64,000 nucleotides of DNA from Henckelia pumila (GCF_033568475.1 NC_133122.1:150798861-150862860); one strand, 5' to 3'. Counted from the first letter of the stretch, positions 1 to 11,435 are shown. Made by a program: numbers and translations. The notes: generated from the letters alone by a model not told the origin.

Positions 1-512
1 AATTTGTTACACCCATATTTTTTTAAAAAATGTCTTATTTTAATATCTTACTTCTTCATATTACCTTTGTATATTTAAAATTTTATTATTTCTTAAGTAA
101 TTTATTTATCGAAAAATTATAAATTTGATGCATGCAATATATGTATTCTATACAAAAACAAAATAGAATATTTTTAAATTTTAAAAATTTTAATAAGTTA
201 CATTAAACTCTGCAAAATTAGTATAAAATGTTTTTTATATTAACAAAATTAATATATAAAGTATATAAAATTAAATAAACAAAAACAACTATAAGTATGA
301 TTATGAAAAAAAAAATTAAATTAAATTTTATATTAATCTATATTTTAAAAAATTTTAGATCAACAATTATATCACTTAAATCATATATTATATTTTCTTG
401 AATATCCTATGTTATCTCTATCTATATTTTTGAATTCAATAATATCTTATTTGAATTTTTAAATTTGATGATAATAATATCTTCACTATTTTCAGAAATT
501 ATTTTTTGGTTG

Positions 513-514
<2 letters not shown>

Positions 515-564
<50 letters not shown>
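515..564. repeat. (TA)n microsatellite
   Basis: About 25 uninterrupted AT dinucleotides are seen directly. It is a likely length-variable marker locus. Confidence 0.95.
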
Positions 565-567
<3 letters not shown>

Positions 568-719
568 CTTTTGTTGAATATTTAATGTTATATCTATTTA
601 TAATTTAAATTCGATAGCATATTATTGTATTTTTAAATTTAATGATAATTGTTTATTATTTTCCGAAAACATTTTTGAACGGAAAATTTTCATGTTTCTA
701 TTCTTATTACATTTTTCTG

Positions 720-724
<5 letters not shown>

Positions 725-772
<48 letters not shown>
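725..772. repeat. (TA)n microsatellite
   Basis: About 24 uninterrupted TA dinucleotides, preceded by a block resembling the one before the tract at 2187. Confidence 0.95.
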
Positions 773-774
<2 letters not shown>

Positions 775-2181
775 TCAATCGTATTTTTATCTAAATTCTA
801 AAATTTTATATTAAATAATATATCGTTCGTAACATCATCGTTTTTTGAATATTTGTTGCGTATATATATACATGCATATAGAGAAACCAATCATCCTATT
901 AAAAGTAAATGTTAAATTTTACTTGATGAAAAAGACTATTTAAATTTTTTACAATCTTATTTTTATGTATATTTAAAATTTCTGAATTAAATATCATATC
1001 ACCAATAATATTATTAATTTTTAAAATATTTATTTACTGTTATATATATATATATAAAAGATACAAAACGCCTTTAAATTAAATTTTGTTTCATAATGAA
1101 AAATATTTTTTTTAAAAAAAAAACTCTATCTTATATTTATAAAAAAGTAAAAAGTAAATAAATGTTGTAAAAATATTATTTTGATTTTTGTTTTTAATTC
1201 AATTATATTTTTTATTTATATTTTCAAAACTTTAGTTTAACTATTTGTAGCTGAGTTTTATATTTTTATATATAAAAATGCTAAAAGTATAACAAATATC
1301 ATGTACAATGATATCTAGAACAATAATTTTCTGATATTTTGATATTTTATCGCGATATTTTGTATTTAATTTATCAAGATATTTTGATATATTAAACTCT
1401 TGTATTTATTTTTTTGATTGTAAAATTTGATGTACAAATTTTTTTGTATCAGGCAAAATAACCAAAGATAAAAGAAAAAATTAAATAGTATTTTTATTTA
1501 TATTTTAAAATTTTAGATCAAATATTTTATCGTTTATAATATCATCTTATTTTTTGAATATTCAATATTATCTATATCTATAATTTTGAATTAAATAATA
1601 TATTATTTGTATTTTTTAATTTTATGATATCTTTAGTATTTTTGGAAATGTCTTTTGGGCGAGAAAAGTTGTTTTATTTTTATTTATGAGACTTTTTGTT
1701 TATATATATATATAGATATGTAGATATAGATTTTTATCTATATTTTAAAATTTTTAGATTCAATAAGTTTATTATGCATAATATCATTTTTTAAATATGT
1801 GACACATATATGTATATATGCAAAACAATTAATCCTATTAACCAAAAACTATAATTTTTTCATCATGAGAATATTATTTTAATTTTTGTTTAAATTCAAC
1901 CCATATTTTTATATATTTTTTAAATAAAAACTATTTTTTCATCATAAAAAAATTATTTTAAATTTTTATAAATTTAATCGTATTTTTACATGTGTTTTAA
2001 AATATTTAGATAAAAATTTCTATCACTTACTGATAATATAATTTTTTTTTTGAATCTATCTTTATCTGTGAATTTAAATTCAATATTATCTTTATTTGTG
2101 TTTTTTTATGCATTTACTATTTTTGGAATGAAATTTAGGCGGGAAAAGTTCATTTTTCTTTTTTTAGTATACTTTTCTGTT

Positions 2182-2186
<5 letters not shown>

Positions 2187-2220
<34 letters not shown>
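2187..2220. repeat. (TA)n microsatellite
   Basis: About 17 TA dinucleotides, inside the AT-rich duplicated region. Confidence 0.9.
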
Positions 2221-2222
<2 letters not shown>

Positions 2223-2906
2223 TTATTAAGGAAAAAAATTAAATTTTGTTTAATAATGAAAAATATTTTTTTTGAAAAAAATTCTATCGTATTTTTATAA
2301 AAAAGCAAAAAATTAAATTTTGTAAAAAGACTATTTTGATTTTTGTTTTTAATTCAATCAGATTTTTATTTATATTTTCAAAATTATAGTTTAACTATTT
2401 GTAGTTGAGTTTTATGTTTTTATATATAAAAATGCTAAATGTATAACAAATATCATGTACAATGATATTTACAATAATAATATCTCGTGATTTTGCTATT
2501 TTATCGTGATATTTTGTATTTAATTTATAATGATATTTTGATATATGAAATTTCTGTAATGAATTTTTTATGTTGTAAAATTTGGTGTTCAAATTTTTTT
2601 GTATCGGGCAAAACAAAACAATAAACGCTAAAAGAAAAAAATTAAATTTTGTTTGATCACGATAAAATATATTTTAATTTTTTAAGATTAAATTGTAATT
2701 TTATTTATATTTTAAAATTTTTATATCAAATATTTTATCATTTATAATATTTTATTATTTTTTTAATATTCAATATTATCTCTATCTATAATTTTAAATT
2801 AAATAATATATTATTTGTATTTTTAAATTTTATGATATCTTTACTATTTTCGAAAATATTTTTTGGGCGGAAAAATTTGTTTTATTTTTATTTATGTAAC
2901 TTTTTT

Positions 2907-2910
<4 letters not shown>

Positions 2911-2940
<30 letters not shown>
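2911..2940. repeat. (TA)n microsatellite
   Basis: About 15 TA dinucleotides, at the right edge of the AT-rich duplicated region. Confidence 0.9.
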
Positions 2941-2943
<3 letters not shown>

Positions 2944-3000
2944 TTAATGTGAGTGATATTATTATAAAATCAATCAATAAAATTGATATCCTTCAGAAAA

Positions 3001-3890
3001 ATTAGCAATACTCTATTTTTTTAAAAAGCTTACTCTAATTTATTTTTCAAGCATCTATTTTTTATGAATCTAAATTGGTGAATTATTATTATTAAAAAAA
3101 AAAAAAAACTTGTTTGTGGTTCATCCTTTTGTATTAAGATTCGAGTCACTTTGCAAATTGCATGGCAAGAAGACGCGAGTAAGCCTGACGGGCCTATCTG
3201 AACTAGGCTTGGATCCAATTTCCATCTCACCCCCGTAAATTTATCGAGTTATCCTCTAATATATTGGGCTTGCATGTTGGCCCATGTTTTTTAATCTTTG
3301 GGTCCTAATTTTTAATTTACGCTAGCCATAGAAGTACAGTAACGGTCACATTGATGTTTGAATTTTGATTTCTTGATTAATCGATTTATACATCACTTTA
3401 AATTACGTTTGTTGTATTGATAATTATTTTATCAAAAATTTAAAAAACAATAGCTAAGTATCAACGTTTATCAAAAATCAAAAAGAGATGTAAGAATTGA
3501 AAAAAATTAAATTAACTCAATCCAACCAAACACTGGATAAACTGGTTAAACCAACCAAGTCCAAACCAATCCCTTTTCATTTCTTATTATAATTTTAATT
3601 TAAATCAATTTATAAAATAAGGCATACACATACAAAATTTAAGAATAAAGGAACCATTTTTTAGATTCCAATTATAAATAAAATGAAAAGGACAAAGAAT
3701 CGTGTCGGATCTTGATCTTGTCTTACAGAAAATAAACCTGAATGCTTGAGTGAGAATTCTATGTCAAATTGATCTATAAAAAAACTCTTATGTCAAATTG
3801 TAAAATTATTTTTTGATATAAAGCCGAAAATACATTGATCATGATTTGAGTGAAACACACCGGTGGATAAAATTTGCGGAGGAGAATTTA
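3001..3890. other. intergenic DNA, no gene recognised
   Basis: AT-rich sequence with a short (A)n run near 3092-3108. No open frame with recognisable protein similarity and no RNA gene was seen. Confidence 0.5.
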
Positions 3891-3898
3891 ATATGCGG

Positions 3899-4158
3899 TT
3901 AGAGATATCAAAACGAGCTAGTGGGACGGGTCAATCCACAACCCGTTGCAACTCACCATTAGACGGGACGGAGTGAACCAACGCAACGGACCTACGTATA
4001 ATTTGATAGGTTTTGACGGACCAACCCGCAACACATCCCAACCCACAATTCGACGGAGCGACCCATCTTTTATGCGGGTTAGGAAAATGTCAACTCAACT
4101 CACCTATTTTATATAGCGGACGGCCAACCCCATTAGTATAGACCATTTTGACACCTCT
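3899..4158. mobile_element. probable MITE, hAT-like
   Basis: About 260 bp, GC-richer than its surroundings. The left end AGAGATATCAAAACG and the inverse of the right end (AGAGGTGTCAAAATG) match at 12 of 15 positions. The ends are flanked by ATATGCGG (3891-3898) and ATATGCAA (4159-4166), a 6 of 8 match compatible with an old 8-bp target duplication. The interior carries repeated GGGTT/AACCC words. It has no coding capacity. The superfamily is inferred from the duplication length only. Confidence 0.5.
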
Positions 4159-4575
4159 ATATGCAATATATAGACCTATTTATCGAAAACAAATGAAATG
4201 GTTAACACAGAGGTGTAAATGTGGATATTTTGGGGCTAAATGAGAGATTTTAAACCTAACTTTATTCATCTCCCACAACATATGTAGAAGCTTTATAAAT
4301 CAAATAGCTCTAGAGCCTTTCCCTTATAAAAAATAATCAGGTCTTGTAATAATATTATAAATCAAATGCATCCCTAGCTTAGAATATATATATTCTTTTT
4401 CCAAGAAAAATGCAGGAACCGAGATTTCCAACAAAGATTCATCATTGCATTACAGAGTAAAACCCAGAAAGAAACAGTAATTGATCAGTTCAGAATCGCC
4501 TTCTTGGGGGTATTTCTCCTCAAGAAGAAGAAGCTGCGATTAGATTAAAGTGAAATGAAATCCAGATTCTGTACC

Positions 4576-5211
4576 TCATGAGTTTGTTGAGCCAAAAGCA
4601 TTCAGAATCCTGCCCATCTCATAGCACACAAATGCATCCAAACAAGCATACTGCACTTGATCGGGCTTCAGCCACCGCTTATCCCATCTGCTCATCGTCA
4701 CTCCCCTCGGCTTCTGCACTTCCTTCTCCAGCACCACTTTCGTCAACCCCTTCACCCCGGAATTCTTCAATTCCTTCCTCTCATACACCTCCGCCGCCAA
4801 ACTCCTCAAATCCACTGTTTTGGCGTCCAGCCCCAACCCATCATAATCTTTTCCAATCTTTTTCAGATCAGATTTTATCCCCACCCCCACGAATGTATAC
4901 TCGGAGTTGGACAAGAAACCCACCAGCGAGGATGGAACGGTCGGGGCGTGAATGAGTTGGAAGATCAGGCAGCGGCGCGCGACGCAGAGCTGGAGGGTGG
5001 CGGCTGGGTGACGCGCGTTGCGCTTGAAGACGGGTCGCCACTCCACGTCCAGCCCGACGATGCGGTGGCCGGATCCTAGGTCGGAGATCCACTGGGTTAC
5101 GATGTCGGGGTCGTGGGTGACGGTGGTGTGGATCGAATCGCCGAAGAAGTGAACGTCGTAGGTTTTGTGGGTATTGCTGCGTAATTGATGATCTACTATG
5201 GCCGCCGCCAT
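4576..5211 (-). CDS. DEDDy 3'-5' exonuclease (WRN exonuclease-like), intronless
   Basis: A single-exon 211-residue protein of the RNase H-like 3'-5' exonuclease superfamily, of the plant type that consists of the exonuclease domain alone without a helicase. The catalytic set is visible: motif I DVEWRP (Asp55, Glu57), motif II GVGIKSDLKK (Asp115) and motif III YACLD (Tyr188, Asp192), the DEDDy arrangement that holds two metal ions. The frame is open up to 5334, but the ATG at 5211 gives a protein that begins like the family, while the extra 41 residues look like translated leader. It would remove nucleotides from 3' ends; the substrate (DNA or RNA) cannot be told. There is no signal peptide. 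It is a clear paralogue of the gene at 10,812, in head-to-head orientation. Confidence 0.9.
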   Translation of the reverse strand: MAAAIVDHQLRSNTHKTYDVHFFGDSIHTTVTHDPDIVTQWISDLGSGHRIVGLDVEWRPVFKRNARHPAATLQLCVARRCLIFQLIHAPTVPSSLVGFLSNSEYTFVGVGIKSDLKKIGKDYDGLGLDAKTVDLRSLAAEVYERKELKNSGVKGLTKVVLEKEVQKPRGVTMSRWDKRWLKPDQVQYACLDAFVCYEMGRILNAFGSTNS

Positions 5212-5315
5212 TATTGTCTGTGTGGTCTTCTCTCTTTCACCAAGCTCTGTGTGTGTGAGATAATTTTTATGGGTCGGATTTCTGATGATTCGGGTAACCC
5301 ATCTCAAAACTATAC

Positions 5316-5326
5316 CCATATATACC
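5316..5326 (-). promoter_or_regulatory. candidate TATA box of the minus-strand exonuclease gene
   Basis: On the minus strand GGTATATATGGG lies about 105 bases before the chosen ATG at 5211, which would leave a leader of roughly 75 bases. The motif and spacing are plausible, but AT-rich DNA makes chance matches common. Confidence 0.35.
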
Positions 5327-7314
5327 ATACGCACTGGAATAGAGTATTGCTAACTTTTTTTTTTATCGATCAATTTTTATAAGAGCATATTCGGTTAGGG
5401 GTTAAAATGTGTGGTTCAAAAAATGAACCCACTGTCATTGGTAGCAGTGACTTCAACGGTCAAAATACAAACATGGCTCAAAAATCTAAAATATCTATGC
5501 CTATTTATTAAGAAAAAAACTCCTAGAAAAACTACATAGTCTCTTAATATGATACATTAATTTTGAATTTTTAAATTATTTTAAAAAAAGAGTGAAAATT
5601 ATCTAATATAATCTATTATGTTTTAAATACTCCTTATAGTTAATATTTTAACCCAAAAAAACATTCATTTTCTATTTTTATAAATTTATTATATTTTTTC
5701 CGAAATTAATTTTTTTTTTTTAAAAAAACAATTTTTTTGGCATACACGACATATGTGTGTGCAAATACACTAGTGTTTATTATTGGTTGAGAGTGTAAAA
5801 GTGAGGGGAGGGTGGGAACATTCTCCCTCAAATACACGGTGCTGCTGGCATTTGAGCACCACGCGCGTGAGTGCCAGCATCTTCATGTTTAATTTTTTTT
5901 TTCCTTGCTCTTCTCCTTAAATTTAGGTAGAATACTATATGTTCATTCTGCTACTTTTAGTAGCATGTCTTTTTAATTGCAGTAGTTTTCAATTTTTTTT
6001 TGTTTTTGTAATACTCGAAAAATTCATATATGCATTTACGAGTATTAAATGAATTTTAAATTAATTTAAGTTATTTTTATTTTATTTATTTATGATTTGA
6101 AAATTATTTTTAATTAAATGATTTTATGTGATGTTTTAATGATTTAAAAGTTGTGTTTAAAAGATTCAGTGCTGTGAATACTACATGAGATTTTAGTTCA
6201 AAGTTGAGTTTTAAAGTGTTAAAAATATATGTTTAAATGTTGTGTAAAATAATTTTAATGTTATATAAATTGTCTGATGTTTAATGGTTGCAAGTTACTT
6301 TTAATATGTTTTAGGTATGAGTTTAAACTCGGTAACGAAAGAATCAAGACTAGCCTACGAACGAGGTTTAAGAATTTTAAAGAGATAAATGACCATTATG
6401 CAATTTCTGATTTAAAGTGATAAATGTTATTTAAGTTTTTAAGTTAAAAGTGTTTTTGGTTCCAATTATTTAAAGTTGGTCCTGGTAGCCAAGTTTTAAT
6501 ATATTTGAGGGAGAACGTTTAAAATTTGGAATTTTTTCGGGCCAGTCCAGCCCATTAGTTTATAAAAACTGGAGTTGGCGTACAGTGACGGAGAAAACCC
6601 TCTCCCCCTAGCCGCCAACCCCCGTTTCCCTCTCCCCAAATCTTCAAAAGTTGCAACTATGGAGGAAAATTATTCAACGATCCGTTTGTGGAAAGGCTAG
6701 ATCGAGTTCCTGAGTACCGATTACTGATCCCTACCAAGAAGAAAGACAAGTTTTAAATGCTTTTGAAACCACCAATCAAGAATATATGTATTTTGATATG
6801 AAAAAGATGTATGTTGATGTGTAAATTATGTATATTGCATTGATTCTATGAGTTTTTGATGAGCATGATGTAGAACAATGAAACGTGAATCGTTCTTGAT
6901 GTTTTGGTTAAAGATTTTTGAGAAAGATGTTGAAGATTTCTGAGAAAGACTTTGAATATGAGTATTTTTGGTATGTATGTTTAGTTTAAAAGCTTTTGAA
7001 GTTGAGGTGTTTTTGAATGAATCCTTTCAAGTTTTGAAGATTTTTCATGTGAAAAATCAAGTTTCCAACAAGTGAATGTTTAGTCTAAAGATTTTTTAGA
7101 TTTGATAAAAAAGATGTGTGAATCTGAGAATTTTGGTTTGTGTATTTTAAATGAAAAGTTTATATGTAAATCCTTTTGAAGATGATATTTTTGTATGAAT
7201 CTTTTTTTTCTAGATTTTGAAGTTTTCATGTGTTTGATCATAAATTTCAATGAGTAAGTAGCATTAAAAAAAGATCGAAAAAGATAGAAAAAGAGCGAAG
7301 AAAACGAAATTCGC

Positions 7315-7460
7315 ACCCTGCGCGCCGCTGCCTATGTGCACAGGCAATGCAGGGGCTCTGTTTTTGTAGCGCCCCTGCACTAGGGTCGCGCAGGGGCGCC
7401 TCTTTTTGGTTGTTGCGCAGGGGCGCCATTATTTTGGCGCCTCTGCATGGGCAGTTTTTG
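7315..7460 (+). repeat. GC-rich short direct repeats within the solo LTR
   Basis: A GC-rich island in an AT-rich LTR, with repeated GCGCAGGGGCGCC-type words (three recognisable copies plus inverse GGCGCC pieces) that could form stem-loops. It has no coding evidence. Confidence 0.6.
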
Positions 7461-8009
7461 CCCCGGAGACTTTGATACACCGTTTTTAAATCCTAAATTC
7501 ATGTTTATGATATTTTAAGATGTTTTTAAGTATTTTAAGATGTCATATGCACAAAGTTTCGAGTTTTAATGTCAAGAACAGAAAGAACGACTCACGTGGA
7601 CCGGTTTAGTTATGTAATGCATTATATGCTAGTATATTCTCATAAAAGTTGTGTTTATTATGAAAGCATGAATTTTATGAATGTAAATATGATGTTCTCA
7701 TTTATATTTAATTAGCACACATGATTTTCAAGCATGAAAGAATTTTTAAGAGCATGTCATGATAAGTTTCAAGTTATTTTCAAGGTTTATGATGACATGA
7801 TGATTTTAAGATATTTTCAAGTATGTTTCATGAACGATAAGAAGTTTTATGGTGCAAATGTTTTATTATTGGTATGATAAAGTTATAGAGAATTTATGAA
7901 GAAAATGCTTATGACGACGATGTTATGATGAGGAAGTATGACGAAGTTATGATGTGATGATGCATGAAAATATTTTGATGTTGTATGTGATTTTGTGGTG
8001 GCAATACGG

Positions 8010-8200
8010 GAACGGACTTCGGGATGAGCTCTGAAAGGGCCTTTCCAAAATACGTGCTCACAAGAATGAGAGGACGAGCACCTTGAGATGAGCTCCAGGG
8101 ATGATCTTTTCAAATACATGCTCATGAGAATGTGGAACTGACACTCTAGGATGAACTACGGGGATGATCTTTCCAAAATACGTGCTCATAACGACGGCTG
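8010..8200 (+). repeat. about 64-bp tandem repeat, three copies
   Basis: Three diverged copies of a unit containing GATGAGCTC, CCTTTCCAAAATACGTGCTCA and a GAGAATG-type word. Short tandem arrays at a comparable place are also present in the LTR at 43,528-46,777 (44,300-44,440). Confidence 0.65.
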
Positions 8201-9318
8201 CCACAAATGCATGTATCTCATCACCCATAAATACATGTTTTCACGATATGTTTATGTTATGCTATTGCATTAAGTTTTATGTTTCATATACGATTTATGC
8301 TTGTATATTCTTCTTGAGTTTTTAGACTCAGTATACTTGATTGATGCAGTTACATTTGAGATGCAAATAAATTAAAAGCTTTGGTGAACAGACTGAAGAG
8401 TCCAAGAGGCGAAGACATTGCATAACACGACTGATTTCGAAGCTATGACATTTTAAAGCGAGAAGTTTTGCATATGTTTACTAATATTTTGTTGTTACAT
8501 TATTTTGATGCACGACTTTTAAAAGTCAATGTTAAAGAAAAAATTAGATTTAAGTATTTTCAATAACGATCTTGCGACGATGAGTTTTAAAAATTATAAG
8601 TTTTTATCCTTTATGTTGTTTATTTCATTAAGATAATTTATGTTTGGGTTTCACAAATGTTTTATGAAGTATTTTTCCGTACTTAGCATATTTTATTGAA
8701 ACTCATGTTTCGTCTACCTTCCCAAGATTTTATTTTTGGTTCAGGTTTGCTTAGTAGTGGTAGTTTTGGCGTGTCCATATAAGAACCGGTCGTTGACTGT
8801 AGGGTTGCATCATTTGTTTCAAATCTTTTATGCACGTTAGAGTCATGAGAATTTTTAAGTGTTATTTACATAGATTTTAGTTTCATTCACGAGTTGTTGA
8901 ACTTGCGAGCGTGATGCTCTGCACTGTTGTATTTGAAAATTTTTTCCACACTTTTCCGCATCTTAATTCTTGTAAATGTTTAAAAATACGGGACGTCACG
9001 GTTTCATTATTTTTTTATAAATTTTTAATTTTTTTTTAAATCGTTTAAAAATTAATGTATATGATTGATTAATTAATTAAATAAATAAAATGATAAATAT
9101 AAATATATATTTAGTTAAATATGTAATTGATAAATAAAACTAGTGAATTAAAATGAATTAATGAATGTGTGATTGGACAGTGAGACTCTCAAAAGTTGTG
9201 TTTTTTGGGTTATGATTGAAGATGAAAAATTTAAAAAGTAGTATGTTTTAAACTTTTGATGTGATAGTAGATGTGACAAAAATGAACTCATTTTTTGGGT
9301 TCATGACTGGAGATGCCC

Positions 9319-9739
9319 ATGAATATTAATAATATTGCGAGGGCGTTGTATTCGTTAAAAAAAGTTATTTTGACATAAAAAAATCTATACAGTTTTTTTA
9401 GTAACAAATTTTGTGATAGCTTTCTACATAAGTTAATTAAATTACATCCAACTGATAGTGATTTTGATTCTCTAAAATTAAACCTACTGAAAAGTTAATA
9501 TCACAATCAGTAATTATTTATAAAGTACAAATCAAGTCTAATTTTCAGTTTTTCACTTTTATTTTCAAACATTGTCAATTTCTAATTTTTCTCAACTCCA
9601 TCGTGATTTATATATCTAATTATTTCAAAACATAATTTTTTTTACGAACACTCCCATACAATACTTTGTATAAAATTATAATTTTTTTATTATATAATCT
9701 TCTAATTATGATCTAAAAATTGAAATTTAAGATAATCAA
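9319..9739. other. AT-rich intergenic DNA
   Basis: No gene, RNA or clear repeat boundary was seen in this stretch. Confidence 0.5.
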
Positions 9740-10264
9740 TGTTCTAAAAAGCGTTAGGCGGTAGGCGGGAGGTCACCCACCGCCTAGTGCCTAGACGCTT
9801 AGGCAGCCGCCTAGGCGATTTTTTTTTTTACGCTAAATATCTGATTATTCTAGTCTGATTTATCTTAATATTTTTTCAATAATTCGTCTTTATTGAATTC
9901 ATCTGCTTAAGTGATGTTTTTTAGTCTAAATATCTAATTATTCTTGTTCATCTTAATATTTCTCCAATAATTCTTATTTATCGAATTCAAGATTGAAATA
10001 CATGACATATTTCTTGTCTTCATCTGCTACATATTGATGGACAAATATCTCAAATAATCTTTTTTTAAAAAATTAAAATAATAAAGTTATATATATGTTA
10101 ATGTAGGCGGCCGTCTAGGCGGATTTTGAGGCGCCTAAACGGCGATTAGGCGGTCTAGATGGTTAATTAATATAATAACTTTCAAAAATTTCAACTGTCT
10201 AAAAATTGGGGCGGTGGACAACCGCCTAGCATCTAGGCGGTCCTAGGCACCGCTTTTTATAACA
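9740..10264. mobile_element. non-autonomous fold-back DNA transposon (MITE), about 525 bp
   Basis: The left end TGTTCTAAAAAGCG and the inverse of the right end TGTTATAAAAAGCG differ at one position. Both subterminal regions are crowded with GGCGG/CCGCCTAGG words in opposing orientation, so the ends can fold back, while the middle is AT-rich without coding potential. The superfamily is uncertain; hAT is possible given the ends, but no target duplication was confirmed. Its right end lies almost against the SINE that follows. Confidence 0.7.
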
Positions 10265-10285
10265 CTGAAGATAATATATATATAT

Positions 10286-10486
10286 GCCCCTAAGGAGGTG
10301 TCCAAGTTGGTGGAGTAGGTGAACTTTTGGTCATAGGTCAAGAGTTCGATTCCCCCTGTCACACAGAGCTTGCCTAGTGTGATTTACCTGACTAGCGTAG
10401 TTTGCAGGTTATTGCGTTAGTCCGGAGGTTTACACAGAGCGCATCGAAAGGTAGTGGCTACGGGTTTCCACGTCAAAAAAAAAAAA
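10286..10486 (+). mobile_element. tRNA-derived SINE with poly(A) tail
   Basis: A segment of about 200 bp with an RNA polymerase III internal promoter: an A-box-like TGGTGGAGTAGG near 10,309 and a B-box-like GAGTTCGATTCCC near 10,342-10,354, at tRNA-like spacing. It is followed by a tRNA-unrelated body and an A-rich tail at 10,475-10,486. It is flanked by the perfect 15-bp duplication GATAATATATATATA (10,270-10,284 and 10,487-10,501), the sign of L1-type target-primed insertion. It is not a functional tRNA gene, because the paired acceptor stem is missing. Confidence 0.85.
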
Positions 10487-10726
10487 GATAATATATATAT
10501 AATAACTTTCAATACAAATTATTTAAACCCGATCTTTTAAAGTTTTTTACGCACTAAACTTAAATTTTGGTATACGTTTATCTCTTTGTGTTCCATATAT
10601 ATAAACAAACATTTAAAAAAAAAAAAGATATGGCAGAAGAGATAATATCCTTGTAGAAGTCTATATTTCAACCTTATTTTCCCAAAACTATTTAGTTTCC
10701 TATTGGAATTCATATTTAATTCACTC

Positions 10727-10734
10727 TATAATAT
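10727..10734 (+). promoter_or_regulatory. candidate TATA box of the plus-strand exonuclease gene
   Basis: TATAATAT lies about 85 bases before the ATG at 10,812. A second AT-rich candidate, GATATATATATTTC, lies at 10,754-10,767. The choice between them is open. Confidence 0.3.
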
Positions 10735-10811
10735 TTACACAGGTCACCTTGATCGATATATATATTTCACACATTATTACAACAGCAAAATTGTTGATCT
10801 CCGGCCGATAT

Positions 10812-11435
10812 ATGCTACAAACCGTAAGCATGACAAATTCTTGCAACGTCGAATTCTACGATGAGAGCATCCACACTACCGTCACCGATGATCCGACTAC
10901 CGTAAGCCTGTGGCTACGGCATACGCAATTCATTCACTGTCGTCTCCTCCACCTCATCGCCGGCCTCGACGTTGAGTGGCGTCCCAGTTTCACTAGCGGG
11001 GGACGGTACCCTGTCGCAGTGCTTCAAATTTGCGTGGGCCGTCGCTGCTTAATCTATCAAATGCTCTACTCTGGATACATTCCACACTCCCTCGCGCGGT
11101 TCATCGCGAATCCCTTCATCACTTTTGTGGGAGTGGGAGTGAAGGAGGACTTGAAAAAATTAGAGAGGGACTACGGATTGGGGAACCATGCAAAGTTCGT
11201 GGACTTGAGGGAGTTGGCGGCATATGTGTACGATAGAACGGAATTGCGGCAGGCGGGGTTGAAGTCTTTGGCGAATGTGGTGCTGGGGAAAGACATGGAG
11301 AAGCCCAAGGATGTGACGCTCAGCCGGTGGGATTACAGGCGGCTCACCACCGCGCAAGTCCGGTACGCTTGCCTCGATGCGTTTGTGTCGTTTGAAATCG
11401 GCAGAATATTGACAGCCTCAGTACTAATTACTTAG
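10812..11435 (+). CDS. DEDDy 3'-5' exonuclease (WRN exonuclease-like), second paralogue
   Basis: A single-exon 207-residue protein of the same exonuclease-only family as the gene at 4576-5211. Motif I DVEWRP (Asp53, Glu55), motif II GVGVKEDLKK (Asp113) and motif III YACLD (Tyr185, Asp189) are all present, so the active site looks intact. The ATG at 10,812 is used here; the next in-frame ATG (10,830) would give 201 residues and also aligns well, while the upstream ATG at 10,749 adds a stretch unlike the family. Compared with its paralogue it has a slightly longer, Leu/His-rich loop just before motif I. It converges with DPE2, the two stop codons lying 525 bases apart. The substrate is unknown. 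Confidence 0.9.
   Translation: MLQTVSMTNSCNVEFYDESIHTTVTDDPTTVSLWLRHTQFIHCRLLHLIAGLDVEWRPSFTSGGRYPVAVLQICVGRRCLIYQMLYSGYIPHSLARFIANPFITFVGVGVKEDLKKLERDYGLGNHAKFVDLRELAAYVYDRTELRQAGLKSLANVVLGKDMEKPKDVTLSRWDYRRLTTAQVRYACLDAFVSFEIGRILTASVLIT

Larger units (their letters stand above)
1..3000. repeat. AT-rich non-coding DNA with a degenerate duplication of about 1.15 kb
   Basis: Extremely AT-rich DNA without a credible gene. Blocks recur at a spacing of about 1.15-1.2 kb: the stretch around 1081-1320 returns, slightly diverged, around 2241-2480, and a block near 1645-1710 that runs into a (TA)n tract returns near 2858-2930. Related shorter blocks before (TA)n tracts occur near 670-740 and 2125-2200. 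This looks like an old tandem duplication or the edge of an AT-rich satellite-like array. The short open frames here are chance. Confidence 0.55.
6007..9006 (+). mobile_element. solo LTR of a Ty3/gypsy element, about 3.0 kb
   Basis: It begins TGTAATACTCG and ends in GTTTCA, with no primer-binding site, polypurine tract or pol next to either end. The LTR at 43,528-46,777 starts (on its strand) TGTATTACC and also ends GTTTCA, has similar size and AT-rich U3 texture, and abuts a classic gypsy polypurine tract, so the two probably belong to related families. Flanking pentamers GTTTT and TTATT do not match convincingly. Inside are GC-rich direct repeats (7310-7460) and three copies of a unit of about 64 bp (8010-8200). 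Confidence 0.55.
5393..9318. mobile_element. possible MITE split by a solo LTR
   Basis: The left part (5393 to about 6000) begins GAGCATATTCGG, and the right part (about 9007-9318) ends, read inversely, GGGCATCTCCAG. Both ends carry a block with GGTTCA and (A)6TGA about 30 bases in. This resembles one fold-back DNA element of roughly 0.9 kb interrupted by the LTR at 6007-9006. No clear target duplication was found, so the call is tentative. Confidence 0.35.

Noticed and set aside
4657..5079. Plus-strand frames over the first exonuclease gene
   Set aside because: They are antisense shadows of a gene with complete catalytic motifs on the minus strand.
5212..5334. A 41-residue N-terminal extension of the first exonuclease
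   Set aside because: The extra residues do not look like the family or like a transit peptide, and they overlap the probable TATA box and leader.
10286..10486. A tRNA gene
   Set aside because: The A and B boxes are there but no acceptor stem pairs, and the segment has a SINE body, poly(A) tail and target duplication.
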